The notes under the pieces were generated by a model. It ran no database searches and had not been told where the DNA came from. It saw only the letters and a list, made by a program, of their open reading frames with translations. Position numbers and translations under genes: made by a program. This document shows positions 35,079-43,467 of a stretch of 64,000 nt of DNA, piece by piece; within the stretch, counting starts at the first letter, position 1, and each line of letters starts with the position of its first letter. Origin of the DNA: Telluria antibiotica (lineage in GTDB: Bacteria > Pseudomonadota > Gammaproteobacteria > Burkholderiales > Burkholderiaceae_D); the NCBI RefSeq assembly GCF_011682055.1, contig NZ_JAAQOM010000002.1:1-64000 (forward strand), given 5' to 3'.

Positions 35079-35849
35079 TCAGCCTTCGACGCGGCGCCGG
35101 AAGACCCACGCCTTGTCCGTCGACACGGCCGCGTCGAACGCATAGCCGTCGACGTCGAAGTCCTTCAAGCGCTCGACGTCGACGATGCCTCGCTCGGCCG
35201 CATAGCGCGCCATCATCCCGCGCGCCCGCTTGGCAAAGAACGAGATGATCTTGTACTTGCCGTTCTTCCAGTCCTCGAACACGGGCGTGATCACGGGCAC
35301 GTCCAGCAGCTTCGGCTTCACGGACTTGAAGTATTCTTCCGACGCGAGGTTCACGAGGACCGGCGCACCCGCGTCCTTCACGTCCGCGTTCAGCGCCGCC
35401 GTCACGCGCTCGCCCCAGAACGCATACAAATCCTTGCCGCGCGGGTTCGCGAGGCGCGTGCCCATCTCCAGGCGATACGGGTGCATGCCGTCCAGCGGAC
35501 GCAGCACGCCATACAGGCCGGACAGGATGCGCACGCGCGCCTGCACATAGGCCAGCGCCCCCGCGTCGAGCGTGCGCGCGGCGAGGCCGGTGTAGACGTC
35601 GCCGTCGAACGACATGATGGCCTGGCGCGCCGTCGCATGGTCCGGGTGCCAGTCGGCATAGCGCGTCACGTTCAGCACCGATAATTGATCGGAGATGTCC
35701 ATCAACGCGCCGATCTCCGTCGGCGACTTGGGTTTCAGCACGCGGATCAATGCGGCGGCCTCATCGATGAAGCGGGGCGTCGTGCGCGCCTGGGTGGTGG
35801 GCGGTGAATCGAGGTCGAGGGACTTGGCGGGCGAAAGAACGATCAGCAT
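35079..35849 (-). CDS. yaaA: Peroxide stress protein YaaA
   Basis: This 256-residue protein of the YaaA/DUF328 family protects DNA from peroxide by limiting free iron, and the E. coli member binds DNA. Signatures are [16 protein letters not shown] at the start, [38 protein letters not shown] and [17 protein letters not shown]. The start lies 38 bp from the divergent PIN-domain gene. It is followed on the same strand by the esterase gene, so the two may form a unit. Confidence 0.94.
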   Translation of the reverse strand: MLIVLSPAKSLDLDSPPTTQARTTPRFIDEAAALIRVLKPKSPTEIGALMDISDQLSVLNVTRYADWHPDHATARQAIMSFDGDVYTGLAARTLDAGALAYVQARVRILSGLYGVLRPLDGMHPYRLEMGTRLANPRGKDLYAFWGERVTAALNADVKDAGAPVLVNLASEEYFKSVKPKLLDVPVITPVFEDWKNGKYKIISFFAKRARGMMARYAAERGIVDVERLKDFDVDGYAFDAAVSTDKAWVFRRRVEG

Positions 35850-35887
35850 TAGTTATGGAAACACGTACAACGGGTAAAATTGCTGAC

Positions 35888-36343
35888 ATGATACCTGCTT
35901 CAACGAAACCCATCGTCATCGACACCAACGTCTGCCTCGACCTGTTCGTTTTCCGCGACCCGCGCTGGGCGCCGCTGCTCGCCGCGCTGGAAGCCGGCAC
36001 GGTGCGCGCCGTGACCCGCGCCGACTGCCGCGACGAATACCGGATCGTCCTCCACTATTCGCACCTGCCGCTCGACGACGCGACGCGCCCGCAGGCGGCG
36101 GCCGCGTTCGACGCGCTGATCGAAGTCGTGGCGCCGACGTCGCGTGCCGTGCGCCTGCCCGTCTGCACGGACCGCGACGACCAGAAATTCCTCGAGATCG
36201 CGCGCGATGCCGACGCGGCCGTCCTCGTCACGAAGGACAAGGCCTTGCTGAAGCTGGCGCGCCGCGCCGCGCGCGAGAACCTGTTCCGCATCATGACGCC
36301 CGACGCCTGGGTCAAGACCGAGGCCCCGGCCACGGTAGAATGA
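35888..36343 (+). CDS. PIN-domain protein, putative toxin-type RNase
   Basis: This 151-residue PIN domain of the COG1569 group has its conserved acidic residues in IVIDTNVCLDLFVF (Asp near 12), DEYRIVLHYSHLPL (Glu), and CTDRDDQKFLEIARDADAAVLVTKDKALLKL (Asp pair), a Mg-dependent nuclease site. Such proteins are often toxin halves of toxin-antitoxin pairs, but no antitoxin gene is next to it. The start at 35888 is preferred over ATG 35855, which crowds the divergent yaaA start. The following aminotransferase begins 28 bp downstream, so they may be co-transcribed. Confidence 0.82.
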   Translation: MIPASTKPIVIDTNVCLDLFVFRDPRWAPLLAALEAGTVRAVTRADCRDEYRIVLHYSHLPLDDATRPQAAAAFDALIEVVAPTSRAVRLPVCTDRDDQKFLEIARDADAAVLVTKDKALLKLARRAARENLFRIMTPDAWVKTEAPATVE

Positions 36344-36371
36344 CCCGATCACTTTTCACACCGTCCGCACC

Positions 36372-37529
36372 ATGACCACACCCGTCCTGCAATCGCGCCT
36401 GCCGGCCGTCGGCACCACCGTGTTCACCCTGATGTCGGCCCTCGCGACCGAGTCCGGCGCCGTCAACCTGGGCCAGGGCTTCCCCGATTTCGCTTGCGAC
36501 CCACGCCTGCTGGACGCCGTCGATGCCGCGATGCGCGCCGGCCACAACCAGTACGCGCCGATGACGGGCCTCGCACCGCTGCGCGAGGCCATCGCCGCCA
36601 AGGCCGCCGCGCTGTACGGCCACGCCTACGACGCGAACTCGGAGATCACCGTGACGGCCGGCGCCACGCAGGGGATCATCACGGCGATCCTGTGCGCCGT
36701 GCATCCGGGCGACGACGTGATCGTCATCGAACCCTGCTACGACAGCTACCAGCCGGCGATCGTGCTGGCCGGCGGCGTGCCCGTGCCCGTCGCCATGCGG
36801 GTGGACGCAGCAGGCTACAGCGTGCCGTGGGACGCCGTCGCGCGGGCCGTCACGCCGAACACGCGGATGATCGTCGTGAACACGCCGCACAACCCGACGG
36901 GGACCATCCTGCGCCAGGCCGACCTCGACGCGCTGGCCGACATCGTCGCCGGGACGGACATCCTGATCCTGTCGGACGAAGTCTACGAACACATGGTGTA
37001 CGACGGCCAGCCGCATGCGTCCGTGAGCCGGCATCCCGTGCTGGCGGAGCGCGCGTTCGTCGTGTCGAGTTTCGGCAAGACGTATCACGTGACGGGATGG
37101 AAGGTCGGCTATGTCGCGGCACCCGCTTCATTGATGGCGGAATTCCGCAAGGTCCACCAGTACAACGTGTTCAGTGTGAACACGCCGATGCAGGCTGGCC
37201 TGGCCGACTTCATGCGCGACCCGGCGCCGTGGCGCGACCTCCCGGCGTTCTACCAGCGCAAGCGCGACCTGTTCCGCGCCGGGCTGGCCGGCACGCGCTT
37301 CACCCTGCTGCCGGCGGATGGCACGTATTTCCAGTGCGTGCGCTACGACGGGATCTCGGACCTGTCCGAGTCGGAGTTCGCGCAGTGGCTGACGCGCGAG
37401 GTGAAGGTGGCGGCGATTCCCGTGTCGGCGTTCTACAGCCGGCCGACGGAGTCCGGGATCGTGCGCTTCTGCTTTGCGAAGAAGGACGAGACGTTGGCGC
37501 TCGCGTTGGAGCGTCTCGCCAAGGTGTGA
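36372..37529 (+). CDS. Class I/II PLP aminotransferase, methionine aminotransferase (YbdL) type
   Basis: This 385-residue PLP aminotransferase follows YbdL, which converts methionine and aromatic amino acids to their keto acids. AVNLGQGFPDF, YAPMTGLAPLREAIA, VVNTPHNPTGTILRQADL, ILSDEVYEHMVYDG and the PLP-Lys motif SSFGKTYHVTGWKVGYV are readable, with Arg in GIVRFCFAKKDE near the end. It may take part in methionine salvage. The gene is followed by a REP-like repeat and the convergent mshN. Confidence 0.88.
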   Translation: MTTPVLQSRLPAVGTTVFTLMSALATESGAVNLGQGFPDFACDPRLLDAVDAAMRAGHNQYAPMTGLAPLREAIAAKAAALYGHAYDANSEITVTAGATQGIITAILCAVHPGDDVIVIEPCYDSYQPAIVLAGGVPVPVAMRVDAAGYSVPWDAVARAVTPNTRMIVVNTPHNPTGTILRQADLDALADIVAGTDILILSDEVYEHMVYDGQPHASVSRHPVLAERAFVVSSFGKTYHVTGWKVGYVAAPASLMAEFRKVHQYNVFSVNTPMQAGLADFMRDPAPWRDLPAFYQRKRDLFRAGLAGTRFTLLPADGTYFQCVRYDGISDLSESEFAQWLTREVKVAAIPVSAFYSRPTESGIVRFCFAKKDETLALALERLAKV

Positions 37530-37570
37530 GGTCTCGGGCCGGCGCGGGCGTTCGCGGCGTATCCGCGTTG

Positions 37571-37657
37571 CGCGTGGGCACGGGGTGCCCACCCTACGGC
37601 TGTGCCACCATGGCGCATCATGCCGCGACTGTAGGGTGGGCTCCCCGAGCCCGCGCG
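37571..37657. repeat. REP-like inverted repeat, copy 2
   Basis: Two inverted arms (37571-37598 and 37631-37657) match those at 25571-25650 but with the arms in the reverse order. The left arm here reads CGCGTGGGCACGGGGTGCCC and the right one starts GTAGGGTGGGCTCCCC. Again the unit lies between convergent genes. Confidence 0.88.
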
Positions 37658-37700
37658 GACGTGCGCGTCATGTGTCCCGCGCCCGCGGGCCTCGAACGTG

Positions 37701-38987
37701 TCAGTGCGACAGCTGCTGAATGCGTCGCTCGACGAAGCCCTGCAATTCCTGCGTCAGCCCGCCGCTCGCACGCGCCCGCTGGAACGCGTCGAGCGCCTCG
37801 CCATTGCGTTTCTCGGCCTGCAGCGAGATACCGAGCCCCATCCACCACACACCGTTCGACGGCGCGGCGCGCACGGCCAGCTGGTACTGCTCGGCCGCTT
37901 CGCGGTGGCGCTGCTGGCGTGCCAGCGCGGCGGCCAGGAAGGCATGGTAGTCGGGATCGTTGCCGGCGTACGGCAAGGTGCGCGTCAAGGTGTCGATGCC
38001 GTTGCCGCCCCGTTCGATCTGCAGGCGCGCGAGCAGCTTCGCCATCGCGGGCTGACGCGGATCGAGCGTCAGGCCCAGCTGCAGCTGGCGCATCGCCTCG
38101 TCCGGGCGGTTCGCCTCGATCAGCAGGCCGACGAGCGTCTGGCGTGCCGCCTCGTGCGCGGGATCGTACTTCAATGTCTGCTCGAGCGACGCGACGGTGT
38201 CGAGCGTGCGTCCTTCCTGCAGGCTCGCGAGCGCGCGCCGGTATTCGCCTTCCGCGCGTTGCTTGGCCGTCTCCTGCCGGCCCTCGGTGCCGTGCCTCGC
38301 CTTGGTGCCCTCTTCATGCGCAGCCGCGCGCGCGGCGGCCAGCATGGCGGCCGACGTCGTCTTCGCGGACTTCCCGCGCGCCGCCAGCGCCTGCGCCATC
38401 GCGCGGCGTGCCTCGCGCGCCTGCTCGCTGTCCGGCTCCATCGGCAGGACGTCCTGCGCGCGCACGACGGTCACCTTCTCCGCCTTCGCGTGCTTGCGCG
38501 CGGCCGCTTCCTCTTCCTTGCCCTCGCGCGCGAGGCGTTTGCGCTCGGCACGGCGTTCGGCCCGGCTCATGTGTCTTGCGGGAGAGGCATCCGCATCGGC
38601 CGCGGCGACAGGCGCCGCCTCGACCGGCGCGGCCACGGTGGCCGCAGGTGCGACGACCGGCGCGGGTGCGGGCGCACTCGCCGCCGCCGGCACGCTCGCC
38701 GCTTGCACGGGGCCCGTCACGGATCGGGGCACATTGACGACGACGGGCGCCGCCTTCCGGGCCGCCGCCACGGCAAGCGGCGCCGGCTTCGCACTGCCGT
38801 GCAGCTGATTCCAGCCCAGCCAGCCCAGCGCCAGCGCAGCCACGGCGCCGCCGACGGCGAGCGCGATGACCTTCCCCTGCGGCCGCGCCGGTGCACGCTC
38901 GACGGGTTTCACCTGGCCCGGCAGCGCGCCATCCTTCGGCGTGCCGCGCGCGTCCAGGTCCTGCAGCATCTTGTTAATCAGGCTCAT
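37701..38987 (-). CDS. mshN: MSHA biogenesis protein MshN (TPR protein)
   Basis: This 428-residue bitopic inner-membrane protein has a cytoplasmic lead (MSLINKMLQDLDARG), one membrane helix (VIALAVGGAVAALALGWLGW), a long Ala/Pro/Val-rich and then basic linker, and TPR repeats from about 230 on (YRRALASLQEGRTLDTVASLEQTLKYDPAHEAARQ, LLARLQIERGG, YQLAVRAAPSNGVWWMGLG). This order and its place after mshM are those of MshN. It is the last gene of the block and closes it 12 bp after mshM. Its function in pilus assembly is poorly known. Confidence 0.86.
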   Translation of the reverse strand: MSLINKMLQDLDARGTPKDGALPGQVKPVERAPARPQGKVIALAVGGAVAALALGWLGWNQLHGSAKPAPLAVAAARKAAPVVVNVPRSVTGPVQAASVPAAASAPAPAPVVAPAATVAAPVEAAPVAAADADASPARHMSRAERRAERKRLAREGKEEEAAARKHAKAEKVTVVRAQDVLPMEPDSEQAREARRAMAQALAARGKSAKTTSAAMLAAARAAAHEEGTKARHGTEGRQETAKQRAEGEYRRALASLQEGRTLDTVASLEQTLKYDPAHEAARQTLVGLLIEANRPDEAMRQLQLGLTLDPRQPAMAKLLARLQIERGGNGIDTLTRTLPYAGNDPDYHAFLAAALARQQRHREAAEQYQLAVRAAPSNGVWWMGLGISLQAEKRNGEALDAFQRARASGGLTQELQGFVERRIQQLSH

Positions 38988-38999
38988 TCGCGGTCCCCG

Positions 39000-39893
39000 T
39001 CAATGGCTCAACGTCCACGCCGCACCGGCTGCCGCGGCCACGAGGCCGGCCGACAACGCAGCCCAGGGCCACACGCGGCGCCGGCTCGTCGCGAGCGTGT
39101 CGCGCGCGGCCGCGCTCACGTGCGCGCGCGCGACCTGCTGGCGTCCCTGCCCGTAGCTCAGCATCATGCTCTTGTGCGCGAGGATGTTGACCAGGCGGGG
39201 CACGCCGCCGCTGGCCGAATACAGCCGCGCCACGGCGCCGTGCGAAAACAGGCGCGCGCCGTCATACCCCGCCACGCGCAAGCGATGCGCAACGTAGTAA
39301 TCGAGGTCGTCGCGCGACAGGGGTCCCAGGTGGTAGTGGAAGGTGATGCGCTGCGCCAGCTGGCGGATCGATTGCAGTTCCAGCTTGCGGTTCAGTTCCG
39401 GCTGGCCGAACAGCACGATCTGCAGGAGCTTGCTCTTTTCCGTCTCCAGGTTCGTCAACAGGCGCAGCGCTTCCAGCGTCTCGACGGGCATCGCCTGCGC
39501 CTCGTCGAGGCACAGCAGCACGCGCTTGTCGTCACCCGCCAGTTGCAGCAGCCGGTGCGTGATGGCCTTCAGCACCTGGTGCTGGTCGGCGTCCTTGTCG
39601 TACGCGACTTCCAGCTCGTCCGCGAGCGCGAGCATCAGCGTGCGCGGCTCCAGGTACGGGTTCGGGACGTAGGCGGTGACGAATTCCGGGCCCAAGGTCG
39701 CCATGAACTTGCGGCACAACAGCGTCTTGCCCGTGCCGACTTCGCCCGTGATCTTGATGAAGCCTTCGCCCGTGCGCGCCGCGACCAGCAGCGTGTTCAA
39801 GGCTTCCTGCGAATGCGGGCTGCCGAAGAAGAAGCTGGTGTCGGGCGTGATCCCGAACGGCAGCTCGCGCAGGCCGAAGTGCGCCGTGTACAT
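39000..39893 (-). CDS. mshM: MSHA biogenesis ATPase MshM (ExeA-like)
   Basis: This 297-residue AAA ATPase resembles ExeA and GspA. FGLRELPFGITPDTSFFFGS is the family start, Walker A is ITGEVGTGKTLLCRK, Walker B RVLLCLDEAQAMPVETLEALRLLTNLET, and the sensor region FGQPELNRKLE, RITFHYHLGPLS. A hydrophobic C-terminal segment (VWPWAALSAGLVAAAAGAAW) anchors it to the membrane. It probably helps place or assemble the secretin. The start touches the mshL stop. Confidence 0.92.
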   Translation of the reverse strand: MYTAHFGLRELPFGITPDTSFFFGSPHSQEALNTLLVAARTGEGFIKITGEVGTGKTLLCRKFMATLGPEFVTAYVPNPYLEPRTLMLALADELEVAYDKDADQHQVLKAITHRLLQLAGDDKRVLLCLDEAQAMPVETLEALRLLTNLETEKSKLLQIVLFGQPELNRKLELQSIRQLAQRITFHYHLGPLSRDDLDYYVAHRLRVAGYDGARLFSHGAVARLYSASGGVPRLVNILAHKSMMLSYGQGRQQVARAHVSAAARDTLATSRRRVWPWAALSAGLVAAAAGAAWTLSH

Positions 39894-41708
39894 TTAGCGG
39901 TTCCCCCGGGTGCGCGGGTCGAGCTGGTCCATGCGGCGGTTCGTGTCGAGCAGGTCGTCGTTCCAGTTGTTGACGCCTTCCACGATGGTCGGCTTGATCA
40001 GCACGACGAGTTCGCGCTTCTGGTTCACGCGCTTCTTCGCGCCGAACAACGTCGACAGCACGGGCACGCTGCCGGTGCCCGGCAGCTGCGAATCGTCGGC
40101 CGTCGACGATTGCCGCATCAAGCCGCCGATGGCGACGACCTGGCCATCCTGGCCGCGCACGATGCTGTCCAGTTCCGACGTCGCGGACGCCGCGAGCGGC
40201 AGGCTCAGGCTGCCCGCGCTGCCGAGGTTGACGGACTTGTTGATCGTCGAGACCTGGCTCACGGACGGGTGCACGTGCAGCAGGATGTTGCCCTTCTCGT
40301 CGATCTGCGGCGTGACGTCGAGGACGACGCCGGAGAAGAACGGCTGCAAGGTCACGCTCGGCGACACGGTATTGCCCGTCGTCGTGGAATTCGTCGTCGT
40401 CTGCACACCGGTGACGAAGAATTCGTCCGTGCCGATCTTCAGCACGGCCTTCTGGTTGTTGACGGCGGCCACGCGGGGGCTCGACAGCACGTGCACGGTG
40501 CCCTGCGTCTCGAGGAACGAGATCAGCGCGGCGAAGTTCGCCGTCTGCACGGCGAGGCCGAACATCGAGCCGGCCGTCGCCGCCGCGTTCGACAGCGAGA
40601 ACCCGCTGCTGGCCGAAAGACCCGTGCTCGGGTCCGAGATCGTGCCCGGCTGGCCGCCGCCGAACGGCAGCGGCGTCAGTGTGGCGCCCGGGCTCACGAT
40701 GCCGGTCGACACGCGGTTGTCATGGCCGCTCCTGATCGATGCGAACGACGCCCAGTTGACGCCACTCTGGTAGCTGTCGTTCAGCTCCACTTCGAGGATC
40801 TTCGCCTCCAGGATCACCTGGCGGTCGACGGCGAGCTGCGTGGCCTTCAGGTAGGCGTCCACGTTGCGCAGCTCGTCGGGCATCGCGCGGATCACGAGCA
40901 CGCCCGACTGCGGGCTGACGACGACGCTGCGGCCGCCCTCCTTCGAGCCCACGATCGCCTCGATTGCGAGTTTCAGGTCGCCCCAGAAATCGTTCGCGGA
41001 CTGCGTGGACACGTCCGTGCTGTCGCCTTGCCCGCCGCCCTGGCCGTTCGGGTTGTTGCCGTTGTTGTTCTGGTTGTTCTGGTTGTTCTGGTTGCCGAAC
41101 GGGTTCTGCCCGCCCTGGTTATTGTTGTTCTGGTTGTTGCCGTTGTTGCCCACGGCGTTCGACACGGACGTCGACGTCACGCGCGTCATCGACATGCCTG
41201 CGCGCTTGCCGACCAGGTAGTTCACGTGGAACATCTTGGTCTGCATGGTCAGGGGCTTGATGGAGATCCGCTTGCCGTCGATCTTGTAGTCGTAGCCGTA
41301 CATCTCGCGCACGGCGTCCAGCGTCTCCTGCAAGGTGACGTCCTTCAGGTTCGCCGTGATGGTGCCCGCGACGTCCGGATGCACGAGGATGTTGTAGCGA
41401 GTGCCCGCGACGATCGAGCGGAAGAACTGCTGCGCCGGCACGTTGTTGAAGGAGACGTTGAACCGTTCTTCCAGCGCGGGCCGCGCCTTCGGCAGTTGCG
41501 TGGCCAGCGCGGCGGCCGGCGGCAGCAGCGCGTCGGCGACGGCCGCGTCGACGGCGGGCGCCGCCGCGGGACGCTTGGCCGCGCCGCTCGCCAGTTCGCC
41601 CTTGATCTTGTCGTAGGTCGTCGTGCTCGGCGTCGTCAGGCAGCCGGCCAGCGCCAGCATGGCAGCGATGGTCGCCACCGCCCGCATCGGGATACGCTTG
41701 TCGTTCAT
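39894..41708 (-). CDS. mshL: Pilus outer-membrane secretin MshL
   Basis: This 604-residue lipoprotein secretin forms the pore for the MSHA pilus. The signal ends at a lipobox Cys (ATIAAMLALAGC). N-domains follow (FNVSFNNVPAQQFFRSI, IKPLTMQTKMFHVNYL), then the secretin domain with VILEAKILEVELNDSYQSGVNW, VQTANFAALISFLETQG, VHVLSSPRVAAVNNQKAVLKIG and GLMRQSS. A long Asn/Gln/Gly-rich linker interrupts it (41032-41152). The ATG at 41708 is used; another at 41714 is equally near AAAGG. It is flanked closely by mshK and mshM. Confidence 0.94.
   Translation of the reverse strand: MNDKRIPMRAVATIAAMLALAGCLTTPSTTTYDKIKGELASGAAKRPAAAPAVDAAVADALLPPAAALATQLPKARPALEERFNVSFNNVPAQQFFRSIVAGTRYNILVHPDVAGTITANLKDVTLQETLDAVREMYGYDYKIDGKRISIKPLTMQTKMFHVNYLVGKRAGMSMTRVTSTSVSNAVGNNGNNQNNNNQGGQNPFGNQNNQNNQNNNGNNPNGQGGGQGDSTDVSTQSANDFWGDLKLAIEAIVGSKEGGRSVVVSPQSGVLVIRAMPDELRNVDAYLKATQLAVDRQVILEAKILEVELNDSYQSGVNWASFASIRSGHDNRVSTGIVSPGATLTPLPFGGGQPGTISDPSTGLSASSGFSLSNAAATAGSMFGLAVQTANFAALISFLETQGTVHVLSSPRVAAVNNQKAVLKIGTDEFFVTGVQTTTNSTTTGNTVSPSVTLQPFFSGVVLDVTPQIDEKGNILLHVHPSVSQVSTINKSVNLGSAGSLSLPLAASATSELDSIVRGQDGQVVAIGGLMRQSSTADDSQLPGTGSVPVLSTLFGAKKRVNQKRELVVLIKPTIVEGVNNWNDDLLDTNRRMDQLDPRTRGNR
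41032..41152 (-). repeat. Asn/Gln-rich low-complexity coding repeat in mshL
   Basis: About 40 codons encode almost only Asn, Gln and Gly, including NNQNNQNNNGNN. On the plus strand the DNA shows repeated gttgttctg triplets. It falls in an N-domain of the secretin and is in frame. Confidence 0.9.
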
Positions 41709-41720
41709 CCTCATCCTTTG

Positions 41721-42104
41721 TCAGCGCCGCGCGGTACGGCCGCCAAGGACGCCGTCGGCGTCCGCGTACAGGCGCAGCACCTGGCGCTCGGTGCCGCGCA
41801 CCAGTTCGACCTCGTTCTCGCCGATGCGCGCGACTTTCGCGCCGTGGAAGCGCTCGCCCAGGCGCACGGTCTCGCCGTCGATGACGGCCACGTGGCGCCC
41901 GCCGGCCTCGCGCGCGATCAGGATCGACTGCAGCTGCGGCCCGGCGCTCGCGGCGATGGGGCCTGCCGCCACGGGCGCCGCTGCCGCGGGCGGCTTCGTC
42001 GGATCCTGCAGGCCCTGCGCGCCGGCGGCGCCGCACAGCAGGAAGGCAAACAACGCGGCGCCGACGGCGCGGCGGGTGGTCGTCGTGATCACAGCTTCAT
42101 CCAT
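41721..42104 (-). CDS. mshK: MshK-like pilus biogenesis protein
   Basis: This 127-residue secreted protein has a signal (AVGAALFAFLLCGAAGA), followed by LQDPTKPP, the usual MshK/PilP-like motif, and a small beta domain (LQSILIAREAGGRHVAVIDGETVRLGERF). It probably links the inner-membrane platform to the secretin in the periplasm. It overlaps the end of mshJ by 16 bp and precedes mshL by 12 bp. Confidence 0.85.
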   Translation of the reverse strand: MDEAVITTTTRRAVGAALFAFLLCGAAGAQGLQDPTKPPAAAAPVAAGPIAASAGPQLQSILIAREAGGRHVAVIDGETVRLGERFHGAKVARIGENEVELVRGTERQVLRLYADADGVLGGRTARR

Positions 42105-42802
42105 TTCGGGTCCAGGCTCAGGGTGTACAGGGTCAAGGTGAGGCGCACGTTCGGGTAGTCTTCCGCATCCAGCTGCGCCTTGCCCCAGAACAGCTGGGTA
42201 GGCAGCGTTTCCAGCGCATGCATGTAGTCGACCATGTCAAGGTAGCTGCCGCGCAGGGTCAGCTCGACGCCGTGGCGGTACAGCAGATCCGGCGCTTTCA
42301 CGACGAGCGGCGGCGTCGCGGCCGCCGGTGCGGGCGTCGCCGGTGCGGTCGCGGGTGTCGCCGGTGCGCCGGCATCCGTCAGCGTCGTCGCGGGCAGCGT
42401 CTTCAGCGAGACGAGTTTCAAACGGCCGTTCGCGCGCAGGATCGTTTCCAGCAGCGGCGCGATACGGTCGGCCGGCACGAGCCCTTTCTGCATCGTGCGC
42501 AATTCCTCGCTCGTGCGCGCGGTCTCGGCGCGCAGCTCACCCAGGCGCTTGCGCAGCGCGTCGTTCGGATCGTTGGCATAGGCGCGGGCCTTGGCCGCGA
42601 TGTCGGCCTCGATGCCGTCGAGCGTGACCACCTGCTGCTGCAGGGTCGAGCGCAGCGCCGCCTCCTTGCGCGCCAACGGGCCGAACACGACGGCGCCCGC
42701 GAGGTACACGAGCACGACGACGACTGCGCCGAAGGCCATGAAGCGTTCGCGCGGCTGCAGCGCTTCCACGCGCGCCACGAACCGGAGCCATTGCCGCTTC
42801 AT
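42089..42802 (-). CDS. mshJ: MshJ-like (PilO-type) inner-membrane protein
   Basis: This 237-residue bitopic protein has one membrane helix (FMAFGAVVVVLVYLAGAVVFG), a coiled-coil segment (RKEAALRSTLQQQVVTLDGIEADIAAKARAY) and a C-terminal PilO-like fold (GVELTLRGSYLDMVDYMHALETL). A Pro/Ala/Thr-rich stretch lies between them. It is expected to form the inner-membrane alignment complex with MshI and the PilN-like protein. Its start overlaps the previous stop by four bases. Confidence 0.88.
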   Translation of the reverse strand: MKRQWLRFVARVEALQPRERFMAFGAVVVVLVYLAGAVVFGPLARKEAALRSTLQQQVVTLDGIEADIAAKARAYANDPNDALRKRLGELRAETARTSEELRTMQKGLVPADRIAPLLETILRANGRLKLVSLKTLPATTLTDAGAPATPATAPATPAPAAATPPLVVKAPDLLYRHGVELTLRGSYLDMVDYMHALETLPTQLFWGKAQLDAEDYPNVRLTLTLYTLSLDPKWMKL

Positions 42803-43467
42803 TGCTGGCCTCCCGCGCCCGGCGCGGCCGCCGCCGCGGCGGCCGACTGCAGGCTGAATTCGACGTACGGCGCGGGCGCGTCCGCGTCCTTGCCGTCGGC
42901 GCCGCGCACCTTGACGGCGGCGGCCTGGCCGATCTGCATGCTGCCGACGGGCTTGCCCTGCAGGATGCGTTCATTGCGCAGGCGCGCGAGATAGCCCGGC
43001 ACGAGCGCGGCGTCGAGCGCGCGGCCGCGCACGCCGATGTCCATGCCGGCGCCGGTGATGGAGACGCCCGTCAGCCACAGGCCGTCGACGCCCTGGCGCG
43101 CCAGCGCACGGAAGTATTCGGCATAGCCCTGCGTGTTACCGAGGTCACCGCGCTGGATCACGTCGGCCACGCGGCGCAGTGCGTCGCGCTCGCTCTGCGC
43201 TTCGGCCAGCTCCGCTTCCAGGCGGGCGTCCTTCGTGCGCGGCGCGAATTCGGCGGTCGCGACTTCCAGCCGTTTTTGTGCCTTCTGCACGCTCGCTTCG
43301 CCCTGCGCGACTTCCGTCTCGAGGCGCGCGACGCGCACCTTGGCGAACACGCCGGCCACGGCGATACCCACGACGAGCACGCCGAGCACGCAAGCCATGC
43401 CCCTGACCGTGAAGAGCTTCTTCTGCGGCTGGAACTGCGGGTTGAACAGGTTGATCTGCTGGCTCAT
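42799..43467 (-). CDS. PilN-like MSHA biogenesis protein
   Basis: This 222-residue bitopic protein starts MSQQINLFNPQFQPQKKLFT, the short cytoplasmic tail that in PilN binds PilM (INLLP-like motif). A membrane helix (GMACVLGVLVVGIAVAGVF), a coiled coil (LETEVAQGEASVQKAQKRLEV) and a PilN-like domain follow. The C-terminus is Ala/Gly-rich. It overlaps the mshI stop by four bases (ATGA) and mshJ by four. In some annotations this gene is called mshI2. Confidence 0.87.
   Translation of the reverse strand: MSQQINLFNPQFQPQKKLFTVRGMACVLGVLVVGIAVAGVFAKVRVARLETEVAQGEASVQKAQKRLEVATAEFAPRTKDARLEAELAEAQSERDALRRVADVIQRGDLGNTQGYAEYFRALARQGVDGLWLTGVSITGAGMDIGVRGRALDAALVPGYLARLRNERILQGKPVGSMQIGQAAAVKVRGADGKDADAPAPYVEFSLQSAAAAAAAPGAGGQQ

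Noticed and set aside
37698..42158. A 1486-codon open frame on the plus strand opposite mshN-mshJ
   Set aside because: His/Arg/Gly-rich text without domains; it is a GC-driven shadow of well-supported msh genes on the other strand.
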